DNA of 15,022 bases. Source: Muribaculaceae bacterium. Lineage in GTDB: Bacteria; Bacteroidota; Bacteroidia; Bacteroidales; Muribaculaceae. Within the stretch, counting starts at the first letter, position 1. Each line of letters opens with the position of its first letter. Under the pieces are notes generated by a model. It saw only the letters and a list, made by a program, of their open reading frames with translations, did not search any database and was not told the DNA's origin. This document shows, in pieces, positions 7,979-14,079 of this stretch. The DNA lies in NCBI GenBank assembly GCA_016292745.1, contig JAEDFO010000057.1:1-15022 (forward strand), in the 5' to 3' direction. The position numbers and the translations under genes were made by a program.

Positions 7979-8674
7979 ATGGAGAGCATCGTAGATTACA
8001 GAAATGTAGAGCTGTCGCGCAAGGAGCTGATAGTTCTCAAGGATGTCAGCCTAAAGATATCACGTGGAGAGTTTGTGTATCTGATAGGCAAGGTAGGCAG
8101 CGGCAAAAGCACGCTTATAAAGTCGATGTACTGCGAAATACCCATCGAGAACGGCGATGCCACAGTGTTCGGCTACAACCTGCACTCCATACGCCGCAAA
8201 GATGTGCCTATGCTACGGCGCAAAATCGGCATTGTGTTCCAAGACTTCCAGCTACTTACCGACCGCTCGGTATACGACAACCTGCTGTTTGTGCTCAGGG
8301 CAACCGGCTGGCGCGACAAGCGGGAAATCGACGAGCGCATTGAGACAGTACTGAAAAAGGTAGGGATGAGCAACAAATCGTACAAGATGCCCCACGAGCT
8401 GTCGGGAGGCGAGCAACAACGCATAGTGATAGCACGGGCCTTGCTCAACGACCCTCTGCTGATACTGGCCGATGAGCCTACCGGCAACCTCGACCCAGAG
8501 ACCGGACACCAGATTATATCGTTGCTGAGCTCGATATCGAAATCTGGGACTGCCATACTGATGGCCACCCACAACATATCGCTGGTGGAGGAATTTCCAG
8601 GGCGTATACTGAAATGTGAAGCAAAAAAAATCATCGACATGGGCACAGATTATTTGTCGTGGATTGAAAAATAA
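7979..8674 (+). CDS. ftsE: FtsE-like ABC transporter ATP-binding protein
   Basis: This is an ABC ATPase of 231 residues. Motifs in order: Walker A GKVGSGKS (37-44), Q-loop VFQDFQLL, signature LSGGEQQR, Walker B LLILADEPTGNLDP and the switch histidine in MATHN. The LTDRSVYDNL segment and overall length are typical of FtsE, which with the membrane protein FtsX controls peptidoglycan hydrolysis at division; related LolD/MacB-type ATPases are the alternative. No ftsX or other permease gene lies next to it. Instead it is the last gene of the his transcription unit, and its end contains the -33 element of the lysC promoter. Confidence 0.85.
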   Translation: MESIVDYRNVELSRKELIVLKDVSLKISRGEFVYLIGKVGSGKSTLIKSMYCEIPIENGDATVFGYNLHSIRRKDVPMLRRKIGIVFQDFQLLTDRSVYDNLLFVLRATGWRDKREIDERIETVLKKVGMSNKSYKMPHELSGGEQQRIVIARALLNDPLLILADEPTGNLDPETGHQIISLLSSISKSGTAILMATHNISLVEEFPGRILKCEAKKIIDMGTDYLSWIEK

Positions 8675-8683
8675 GTATTTTTG
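8653..8683 (+). promoter_or_regulatory. Promoter of lysC-lysA
   Basis: TTTG at 8653-8656 and TATTTTTG at 8676-8683 are 19 bases apart. The -33 box lies in the last codons of ftsE and the -7 box overlaps the gap, 39 bases before the lysC ATG. The short leader has no room for a lysine riboswitch. Confidence 0.82.
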
Positions 8684-8722
8684 CACCAAATTCATCTGAG
8701 AAAAATATTTAATTACCAATAA

Positions 8723-10045
8723 ATGAGAGTATTGAAATTCGGGGGGACCTCTGTAGGTTCGGCCCAACGCATCAAGAACGTAGCCGAGTTGATATCAAAA
8801 CGAGGCAAAAACATAATAGTGTTGTCGGCAATGTCGGGTACAACAAACACACTTGTCGAAATATCCGATTATCTTTATAAGAAGAATACCGACGGTGCCA
8901 AGGAAACCATCAACAATCTGGAAAAGCATTATAAGGACACTGTCGACGAGCTGTTCAGCGATTCAAACTTCAAAGATGATGCCGTTAAGGAAATCAAGGC
9001 TTGCTTTAACTACATCCGTTCGTTCACAAAGGACATCTTTACCTTGTTTGAGGAAAAAGAGATACTGTCGCAGGGCGAATTGATGTCGACAGCCATGATG
9101 AACCTTTACCTTCAATCGAAAGGAATAAAATCGGCGCTTCTACCTGCACTCGAATTCATGCGTACCGACAAAAACGGTGAGCCCGACAGCCAATACATAA
9201 AGCAGAAAATCAATGCTCAGATTGAAAAGCATGCCGATGCCGACATATACATAACCCAAGGATACATCTGCCGCAATGCATACGGCGAGGTCGACAACCT
9301 GCAGCGCGGTGGCAGCGACTACAGCGCATCGCTTATCGGTGCCGCCATTAATGCCGAGGAGATAGAGATTTGGACCGATATCGACGGCATGCACAACAAC
9401 GACCCACGCTATGTGCCCGACACCACCCCAGTTCATACCCTCCACTTCGAAGAGGCTGCCGAGCTGGCTTATTTCGGTGCAAAGATTCTCCACCCCACCT
9501 GCATATTGCCAGCCAAGCTGAACAATATTCCGGTGAGATTGCTCAACACCATGCAGCCCGAGGCCGAAGGCACACTTATTTACAACAGCAAGGCCGGCAA
9601 GGAGATAAAAGCTATTGCCGCCAAGGATAACATCACCGCCATAAAGATAAAATCGGGCCGGATGCTTCTGGCATACGGATTCCTGCGCAAGGTGTTCGAA
9701 ATCTTCGAAAGCTACAAGACCCCTATCGACATGATTGCCACCTCGGAGGTGGGTGTATCGGTGTCGATTGACAACGAGAAGAACCTTGATGGAATTCTCG
9801 ACGACTTGAAGAAGTTCGGCACTGTGACAGTTGACCACGACATGGTGATAATTTGTGTTGTGGGCGACCTCGAATGGAAGAACTGCGGATTCGAATCGAA
9901 GGTACTTCAGGCTCTCACAGACATTCCGGTGCGAATGATATCGTATGGTGGCAGCAACTATAACATTTCGATACTTGTGAAGCGTGAAGACAAAGTGCGC
10001 GCACTCAACAAGCTGAGCGACTATCTTTTTAAGAACAAAGCATAA
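8723..10045 (+). CDS. lysC: Aspartate kinase (monofunctional, ACT domains)
   Basis: This enzyme phosphorylates L-aspartate, the first committed step towards lysine, DAP, threonine and methionine. The N-terminal kinase domain has KFGGTSVGSAQRI (residues 5-17), a helical insert after residue 50, TQGYICRNAYGEVDNLQRGGSDYSA in the aspartate/ATP site, and EIWTDIDGMHNNDPR. After about residue 300 come two ACT-type regulatory segments (MIATSEVGVSVSID and the later VRMISYGGSNYNISILV), the usual site of feedback by lysine or threonine. At 440 residues it has no homoserine dehydrogenase fusion. It has its own promoter, and lysA follows 16 bases later, so this unit commits aspartate to lysine and ends with the lysine-forming step. 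Confidence 0.97.
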   Translation: MRVLKFGGTSVGSAQRIKNVAELISKRGKNIIVLSAMSGTTNTLVEISDYLYKKNTDGAKETINNLEKHYKDTVDELFSDSNFKDDAVKEIKACFNYIRSFTKDIFTLFEEKEILSQGELMSTAMMNLYLQSKGIKSALLPALEFMRTDKNGEPDSQYIKQKINAQIEKHADADIYITQGYICRNAYGEVDNLQRGGSDYSASLIGAAINAEEIEIWTDIDGMHNNDPRYVPDTTPVHTLHFEEAAELAYFGAKILHPTCILPAKLNNIPVRLLNTMQPEAEGTLIYNSKAGKEIKAIAAKDNITAIKIKSGRMLLAYGFLRKVFEIFESYKTPIDMIATSEVGVSVSIDNEKNLDGILDDLKKFGTVTVDHDMVIICVVGDLEWKNCGFESKVLQALTDIPVRMISYGGSNYNISILVKREDKVRALNKLSDYLFKNKA

Positions 10046-10061
10046 CAATGCAAATTATTAT

Positions 10062-11210
10062 ATGGAATTTCCAATAGAGCGTTTCAACGAAAAAGAAACA
10101 CCATTCTATTATTACGATACCGACCTGTTGCGACAAACGTTGGCCGAGATAAACCGTTGTACCAAGGGCCTACCCTATCACGTTCACTACGCTATAAAGG
10201 CTAATGCCAATGCAGGATTGTTGGAGGTGATTCGCCAAGAAGGGCTCGGAATTGACTGCGTTAGCGGCGGCGAACTCAAGGCAGCGCTGGCTGCTGGATT
10301 CGAACCGCACAAGATTGTGTTTGCCGGAGTGGCAAAGACTGACAAGGAGATTCGCGCCGGAATCGAAGCCGGAATCCAATGCTTCAACGTGGAGTCGATG
10401 AACGAGCTCGAGGTTATCAACGAGCTGGCCAAGGAATACGGAACAAAGGCAAATGTTGCCATCCGCATCAATCCGAACATCGATGCCCACACACATAAGT
10501 ACATAACCACCGGGCTTAACGAGAACAAGTTCGGTATAAGCCTGGAAATGCTTGATGATGTTATTTCCAAGGCACTTAAGATGGATGGCATCGAACTTTC
10601 CGGAATACACTTCCACATTGGCTCACAGATTACCGAGAACGGCCCATTTGCCACACTATGCGATAAAATCAATGAGCTGGTTCCACATCTTGAATCGCTC
10701 GGTGCCAATATCAGGACTATTAATGTAGGCGGTGGCCTCGGAATTGACTACACTAACCCTGACGGACATCCGATTGCCGACTTCGAGAGCTATTTCGGCA
10801 CTTTCAAGACAAGATTGCATCTGAAGCCACACCAGGAGCTTCACTTTGAGCTCGGGCGCTCGGTAGTGGCACAGTGCGGCGCACTCATCACCCGAGTGAT
10901 ATATGTCAAACAAGGTGTAAACAAGAAATTTGTGATGGTTGATGCCGGAATGACCGACCTCATACGTCCGGCACTGTATCAGGCACACCACAACATAGAG
11001 AACATCACCTCGAAATCAGCCGAAAGCGACTGCTACGATGTAGTGGGCCCGATATGCGAATCGTCGGACGTATTTGGCACCAACGAAACGCTGCCGGTAA
11101 CCCGCCGCGGCGATTTGCTGGCATTGCGCTCGGCCGGTGCATACGGCGAAATCATGGCTTCGCGCTACAACTGCCGCGAGCTGCCAGGCTCGATGCTTAA
11201 GGAACAGTAA
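10062..11210 (+). CDS. lysA: Diaminopimelate decarboxylase
   Basis: This PLP enzyme decarboxylates meso-diaminopimelate to L-lysine, the last step of the pathway. It has the alanine racemase-like barrel followed by a beta domain. The PLP lysine is Lys46 in VHYAIKANAN; other sites are the phosphate-binding GGGLGIDY, SGIHFHIGSQI, the cysteine motif VVGPICESSDVFG contributed by the partner subunit, and AGAYGEIMASRYN near the C-terminus. Length is 382 residues, slightly short but complete. One motif deviates: the usual EPGR reads ELGR here (HFELGRSVVAQCG). It is expected to be dimeric and cytosolic. Its TAA abuts, with no spare base, the stop codon of the convergent thioredoxin gene. Confidence 0.96.
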   Translation: MEFPIERFNEKETPFYYYDTDLLRQTLAEINRCTKGLPYHVHYAIKANANAGLLEVIRQEGLGIDCVSGGELKAALAAGFEPHKIVFAGVAKTDKEIRAGIEAGIQCFNVESMNELEVINELAKEYGTKANVAIRINPNIDAHTHKYITTGLNENKFGISLEMLDDVISKALKMDGIELSGIHFHIGSQITENGPFATLCDKINELVPHLESLGANIRTINVGGGLGIDYTNPDGHPIADFESYFGTFKTRLHLKPHQELHFELGRSVVAQCGALITRVIYVKQGVNKKFVMVDAGMTDLIRPALYQAHHNIENITSKSAESDCYDVVGPICESSDVFGTNETLPVTRRGDLLALRSAGAYGEIMASRYNCRELPGSMLKEQ

Positions 11211-11507
11211 TCAGAAATGTGCTTTCATCACATCCTCAAGCGCAGAGACCGGCATGGCTCCCGATTGGCGCCATACCTCAGCACCACCGCTGAAAAGGAT
11301 AAGAGTGGGAACAGCCTGGATGCCATATTCCATGGCCAATGATTGGTTTTTGTCGACATCAACCTTGACTATGCGAGCCTTGTCGCCTACGCGTTGCTTA
11401 AGGTCCTCGAGCACCGGTGCCATCATCTTGCATGGTCCGCACCAAGTGGCGAAAAAGTCGACCAACACTAATTTCTCGTTTGTGATTAGTTCTTTGAATT
11501 GATCCAT
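11211..11507 (-). CDS. trxA: Thioredoxin
   Basis: This is a 98-residue thioredoxin for cytosolic disulfide reduction. The active site WCGPCK has Cys23 and Cys26, the buried Asp17 is in LVDFFATW, and the cis-proline is Pro67 in AVPTLILF. There is no signal peptide, so it is not a periplasmic Tlp protein. It is a little shorter than E. coli TrxA but complete. It lies alone on the minus strand between lysA and dapA: tail to tail with lysA and head to head with dapA, whose promoter boxes lie at and just inside its start. A possible promoter for it near 11543-11551 (TAATTTTTG on the minus strand) has one base too many between boxes, so I do not list it separately. Confidence 0.95.
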   Translation of the reverse strand: MDQFKELITNEKLVLVDFFATWCGPCKMMAPVLEDLKQRVGDKARIVKVDVDKNQSLAMEYGIQAVPTLILFSGGAEVWRQSGAMPVSALEDVMKAHF

Positions 11508-11525
11508 AACATAAAAATATTTTTG
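11493..11525 (+). promoter_or_regulatory. Promoter of dapA
   Basis: TTTG at 11493-11496 and TATTTTTG at 11518-11525 are 21 bases apart, within the accepted range. The -33 box lies inside the first codons of the divergent thioredoxin gene, so the two promoters must overlap. The leader to the chosen dapA ATG is about 95 bases. Confidence 0.75.
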
Positions 11526-11626
11526 CTTGTAATATATATAAACAAAAATTATGCCATAAAGGTTAAATCAATAATTCGCAAAACAACCGGTTGGCAATGA
11601 TTTTGAAAAAGAAAGATAACAGCAAT

Positions 11627-12508
11627 ATGCGAAGAATAAATCTTAAAGGTATGGGAGTGGCTCTGATAACTCCATTTCGTAGCGACAAAAGTGTTGACTA
11701 CGATGCGTTGTCACGCCTTCTCGAATACCAGATTAAGAACGGAGTAGACTATATAGTGGTGCTCGCAACTACAGCCGAGACTGCCACGTTGAGCGAGGAA
11801 GAGAAAAGAAGCGTACGCGACTTTGTGGTTGAGCGCGTCAACGGACGCGTGCCGCTGGTGCTTGGCCATGGAGGCAACAACACCATGAAACTGATAAAGG
11901 AGATGGACGAAATCGACCTCACCCCTTTCGATGCCATCCTGTCAGTGGTGCCATACTACAACAAGCCATCACAGGAAGGCATCTATCAGCACTACAAGGC
12001 CATCGCCGAAGCATCGCCGGTATCGGTGATACTATATAACGTACCGGGACGCACTGGAGTGAACATGACATCGGAAACCACACTGCGCCTGGCTCGCGAA
12101 TTCGAGAACATCATCGGCATAAAGGAAGCATCGGGCAACATGACACAGATGGACGACATCATAAAGAACAAGCCATCTGACTTTATGGTGATTTCGGGCG
12201 ACGACGGCATAACATTCCCTCTGATTACACTCGGTGCAGTAGGCGTGATTTCAGTTATTGGCAATGCATTCCCACGCGAATTCAGCAAGATGGTTCGTCT
12301 GGCTCTGGAAGGCGACTATAAGAATGCCCTGCCCATACACCACAAATTCAACGAACTGTTCAGCTTGCTCTTTGTCGATGGCAATCCAGCCGGTGTGAAA
12401 TGCCTGCTTAACGCCATGGGCTTCATTGAGAATGAACTGCGCCTGCCGCTGGTGCCCACCCGCATAACCACCTACGAGAAGATTCGCGAAGTGCTCAACA
12501 GCCTCTGA
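11627..12508 (+). CDS. dapA: 4-hydroxy-tetrahydrodipicolinate synthase
   Basis: DapA condenses pyruvate with aspartate semialdehyde, the first step specific to DAP and lysine. It is a TIM barrel of 293 residues from the chosen start. Key residues seen are TTAET (48-52, pyruvate-carboxylate site), Tyr110/Tyr111 in VVPYYNKPSQEG, Tyr137 and Arg142 in YNVPGRTG, and the Schiff-base Lys166 in GIKEASGN. The frame stays open upstream, with an ATG at 11597 and a TTG at 11591, but those add a lysine-rich stretch (MILKKKDNSN) not usual for the family; MRRINLKGMGVALITPF matches the family N-terminus. The usual GTTxE motif reads ATTAE, a small change. It is separate from lysC-lysA but completes the same pathway. 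Confidence 0.95.
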   Translation: MRRINLKGMGVALITPFRSDKSVDYDALSRLLEYQIKNGVDYIVVLATTAETATLSEEEKRSVRDFVVERVNGRVPLVLGHGGNNTMKLIKEMDEIDLTPFDAILSVVPYYNKPSQEGIYQHYKAIAEASPVSVILYNVPGRTGVNMTSETTLRLAREFENIIGIKEASGNMTQMDDIIKNKPSDFMVISGDDGITFPLITLGAVGVISVIGNAFPREFSKMVRLALEGDYKNALPIHHKFNELFSLLFVDGNPAGVKCLLNAMGFIENELRLPLVPTRITTYEKIREVLNSL

Positions 12509-12565
12509 AGCACCGCATCTTTCACCAAAGAGGCTAAATAAAGGCAAAAATGCGGCAGATATGGC
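12500..12565 (+). other. Interleaved inverted repeats after dapA
   Basis: AGCCTCT at 12500-12506 pairs with AGAGGCT at 12539-12545, and CCGCAT at 12513-12518 pairs with ATGCGG at 12560-12565. The two pairs interleave in an a-b-a'-b' order, so they form either alternative stems or a pseudoknot. No T-run follows, so it is not a standard intrinsic terminator; it may still protect or end the dapA transcript. Confidence 0.4.
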
Positions 12566-12572
12566 CAAATAA

Positions 12573-12604
12573 TTTGAATATATCAATAGAATTTAATAAA
12601 TTTG
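12573..12604 (+). promoter_or_regulatory. Promoter of tRNA-Arg
   Basis: TTTG at 12573-12576 and TAAATTTG at 12597-12604 are exactly 20 bases apart. The mature tRNA begins 36 bases after the -7 box, leaving a short 5' leader for RNase P. Confidence 0.85.
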
Positions 12605-12639
12605 CACCGCTTTTAATTGAAATGAAAAGCAAAAGGTGA

Positions 12640-12716
12640 GGTCCAGTAGCTCAGCTGGATAGAGCAACAGCCTTCTAAGCTGTGGGTCGTGGGTTCGAAT
12701 CCCGCCTGGATCACCA
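12640..12716 (+). tRNA. tRNA-Arg (anticodon TCT)
   Basis: The acceptor stem GGTCCAG (12640-12646) pairs with CTGGATC (12706-12712) with one G-T pair. The D-arm is GCTC...GAGC. The anticodon stem ACAGC/GCTGT (12667-12671 and 12679-12683) encloses CTTCTAA, giving anticodon TCT for AGA codons. The T-arm carries GGGTTCGAATCCC. The 3' CCA is encoded (12714-12716). Everything to its right is accessory in character, so its 3' end is the natural candidate for an integration site. Confidence 0.97.
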
Positions 12717-12743
12717 AGGGAGTCATACAGACTCCCTTTTTTT
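12717..12743 (+). terminator. Rho-independent terminator of tRNA-Arg
   Basis: AGGGAGTC (12717-12724) pairs perfectly with GACTCCCT (12730-12737) around the loop ATACA, and a run of T continues to 12743. It begins on the base after the CCA. Confidence 0.93.
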
Positions 12744-12823
12744 GTGCTTGTATGTCAGCGGATTAACACACAAACGACTGAAAATCACATATTTACACAA
12801 AGTGAATAATATTGCATATAGTA

Positions 12824-12860
12824 TCAAATAAAGTCAAATAGATTCATATAGATTCGAAAA
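12824..12860 (+). repeat. Array of TCAAATA-like motifs every 10 bases
   Basis: TCAAATA (12824), TCAAATA (12834), TCATATA (12844) and TCGAAAA (12854) begin exactly 10 bases apart; ATAGATTC also repeats at 12838 and 12848. Phasing close to one helical turn is what bent DNA or side-by-side protein sites look like. The copies become less alike to the right and run into the TGTGATACA repeats. Confidence 0.6.
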
Positions 12861-12861
12861 A

Positions 12862-12923
12862 TGTGATACATTTGTGATACATATTTACCGCCAAATACGG
12901 CATTGTATCACATTTATATCACA
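12862..12923. repeat. Paired direct and inverted TGTGATACA repeats
   Basis: TGTGATACA occurs at 12862-12870 and 12873-12881. The inverse appears as TGTATCACA at 12904-12912 and, with one change, TATATCACA at 12915-12923. Both pairs have 11-base spacing, so the whole is an inverted repeat with 20-base arms matching at 17 of 20 positions around a 22-base centre. A fifth related copy, TGTGACACA, is at 12961-12969. The arrangement looks like a cooperative DNA-binding site. Confidence 0.75.
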
Positions 12924-13073
12924 GAAATATAAACAAAACATTAGTTATCAGCCATTTAAGTGTGACACAAAATTATAAAAAATCAGTATGCTTACAGAGT
13001 GGTGTTCGACAGGCGGAGAACCGCATCGCACAGCGCAATCCGTTAGGCGTTGGCATATTCACAGAACCGTATG

Positions 13074-13093
13074 ATTTTACCTTTCGGTAAAAT
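13074..13093. repeat. Perfect 8-base-pair hairpin
   Basis: ATTTTACC (13074-13081) pairs with GGTAAAAT (13086-13093) around the loop TTTC. No T-run follows on the plus strand, so a terminator role is weak. It is followed at once by GGTTAT/ATAACC (13095-13100 with 13129-13134) enclosing GGTTA/TAACC (13102-13106 with 13122-13126), a second nested stem. Confidence 0.6.
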
Positions 13094-13159
13094 AGGTTAT
13101 TGGTTAGAGGTTAGAGAGGCTTAACCGTATAACCAAATTTTATGAAGTATTTCTGTGAT

Positions 13160-13179
13160 AATATGTTTCAAAACATATT
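13160..13179. promoter_or_regulatory. Palindrome, possible operator of the small-gene operon
   Basis: AATATGTTT and AAACATATT flank a central CA, a 20-base palindrome typical in size for a dimeric helix-turn-helix regulator. It lies 30 bases upstream of the leader ORF and about 90 bases upstream of the TerB-like gene. I did not find a clean TAnnTTTG promoter next to it. Confidence 0.45.
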
Positions 13180-13208
13180 TAACATTAATTAACGTAAGGA
13201 GGGTAATT

Positions 13209-13253
13209 ATGTCATTAAAAATTCCGAAATTTCTAAATAAAACTTTCGTTTAA
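13209..13253 (+). CDS. 14-codon leader ORF with strong Shine-Dalgarno
   Basis: ATG to TAA encodes MSLKIPKFLNKTFV. The sequence AAGGAGGG lies 5 bases before the ATG, a near-perfect Shine-Dalgarno, which is unusual because most genes in this window have none. The stop lies 16 bases before the TerB-like gene, which itself lacks such a site. It may be a leader peptide that couples or controls translation of the next gene, or a genuine micropeptide with basic and hydrophobic residues. It could also be chance; the ribosome-binding site is the main support. Confidence 0.45.
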   Translation: MSLKIPKFLNKTFV

Positions 13254-13269
13254 CTTAAAATTAACATTT

Positions 13270-13674
13270 ATGAGCATATTTGATTTCTTTTCTTCAAAAG
13301 ACAAAAGAGCAAAATTAAGCCATCTCAAAAGCTTGGTTGCTTTATCAATGGCTGATGGTAAAGTTGAAAAATCTGAATTAGCAGCTATTGCAGCTGTTTG
13401 TAGCAGAGAAGGTCTTACCGAAGACGATTTACAAAAGTGTCTTAATAATCCCCATTCTATTAACTTCGTGCCTCCTACAGATGACAATACTCGTTTAAGA
13501 TATATCCAAGACATGGTACTCCTTATGATGTCTGATGGAGATATTGACAAAAACGAAATGCTTGTTTGCAAATTAACGGCAGAGGCTCTTGGCTATAAGC
13601 ACGAAGTGATTGATGCTATGCTTATTGGAATCATAGCTGATCTCAAAGAAAAAATTGACAATAATGATTTTTGA
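13270..13674 (+). CDS. TerB-like domain protein
   Basis: This protein of 134 residues is probably all-helical. After a short start (MSIFDFFSSKDKR) it has two copies of the TerB-type helix-acidic loop pattern: LVALSMADGKVEKSEL (residues 22-37) and MVLLMMSDGDIDKNEM (82-97). Acidic residues lie at positions that bind metal in TerB (Asp29, Glu33, Glu36; Asp89, Asp91, Asp93, Glu96). TerB domains occur in tellurite-resistance and phage/stress-response gene clusters as well as standalone cytosolic proteins of unknown role. There is no signal peptide. The gene is AT-rich (20 of 60 GC in 13321-13380), unlike the chromosome to the left (38 of 60 in 8281-8340). Its end overlaps the next gene by 11 bases. 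Confidence 0.8.
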   Translation: MSIFDFFSSKDKRAKLSHLKSLVALSMADGKVEKSELAAIAAVCSREGLTEDDLQKCLNNPHSINFVPPTDDNTRLRYIQDMVLLMMSDGDIDKNEMLVCKLTAEALGYKHEVIDAMLIGIIADLKEKIDNNDF

Positions 13675-14068
13675 ATCACATTCACATCAAAGATTTGAAC
13701 ATGGAATCCCTGTAAGGGGATTACAAGTTTGTAATCGTGCTGTGAAGATTGAGGAAAATATTAATGGTTGTAAGGGTTATAATATACAGCCTGGAGATGG
13801 TTATATAGTTTCAATCCTCAATCTTGATGGTAATCATCCTATGTGGGGTGATAATTACCAAATGAGCCCAAAACCTATGAGATTAGTGCGTAAAACTTCC
13901 AATGAAATTTCTCTTCAAGGATATGAAGTTTTAGCAATGACTCCATTTGGTTATCAAGAAATTGATATGTCAGACTATGGTATAACACTATACATTGAAA
14001 ATGATGAAATAGTAAAGTGCCGTCTTGATATGTTTGACCGTAATATCTATATTGAATATCACAAATAG
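13664..14068 (+). CDS. Unrecognised 134-residue protein
   Basis: I do not recognise this family. The ATG at 13664 lies inside the end of the TerB-like gene (11-base overlap); an in-frame TTG at 13655 would add three residues. The protein is soluble, without a signal peptide or membrane segment. It looks beta-rich, with alternating polar and hydrophobic stretches (YIVSILNL, YEVLAMTPF, YGITLYIEN, RNIYIEYHK) and turn motifs NGCKGYN, QPGDGY and HPMWGDN. Two cysteines are near the N-terminal third (CNRAV, GCKGY). A His-rich start (SHSHQRFEH) is notable, but a metal site is not proven. Tight overlap on both sides says it is co-translated with the TerB-like protein and the next gene, so the three probably work together. 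Confidence 0.75.
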   Translation: MIFESHSHQRFEHGIPVRGLQVCNRAVKIEENINGCKGYNIQPGDGYIVSILNLDGNHPMWGDNYQMSPKPMRLVRKTSNEISLQGYEVLAMTPFGYQEIDMSDYGITLYIENDEIVKCRLDMFDRNIYIEYHK

Positions 14069-14079
14069 TGTTCGCATCT

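Larger units (their letters stand above)
12744..13208. other. Gene-free accessory control region
   Basis: This stretch of about 465 AT-rich bases follows the tRNA-Arg terminator. I see no protein gene on either strand beyond a 28-codon ATG frame at 12988-13074 with no family features. It holds a 10-base phased array (12824-12860), a symmetric set of 9-base repeats (12862-12923) with one further copy at 12961, a GC-richer island (about 12996-13070), a perfect hairpin (13074-13093), nested GGTTA/TAACC repeats (13095-13134) and a palindrome (13160-13179). The density of repeats suggests protein-binding sites (integrase arm sites, an operator or a replication/transfer site) or a structured RNA. 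None of these is proven. Confidence 0.6.

Noticed and set aside
8684..8722. Possible lysine riboswitch before lysC
   Set aside because: Only about 40 bases separate the -7 box and the ATG, far too short for the known lysine riboswitch.
8252..10048. Long minus-strand frames opposite ftsE and lysC (171 and 302 codons)
   Set aside because: They mirror strongly recognised genes on the plus strand and show no family signatures; they are antisense shadows.
12824..12969. CRISPR array
   Set aside because: The repeats are only 7-9 bases with 10-11 base phasing, partly inverted, and there are no unique spacers or cas genes.
12988..13074. 28-codon ATG frame in the GC-richer island (MLTEWCSTGG...)
   Set aside because: No ribosome-binding site, no recognisable family and unusual composition; a structured RNA or chance explains it equally well.
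13043..13125. Integron attC-like pieces GTTAGGC (13043) and GCTTAAC (13119)
   Set aside because: The two degenerate heptamers are in the wrong order for an attC site and no integrase or cassette array is present.
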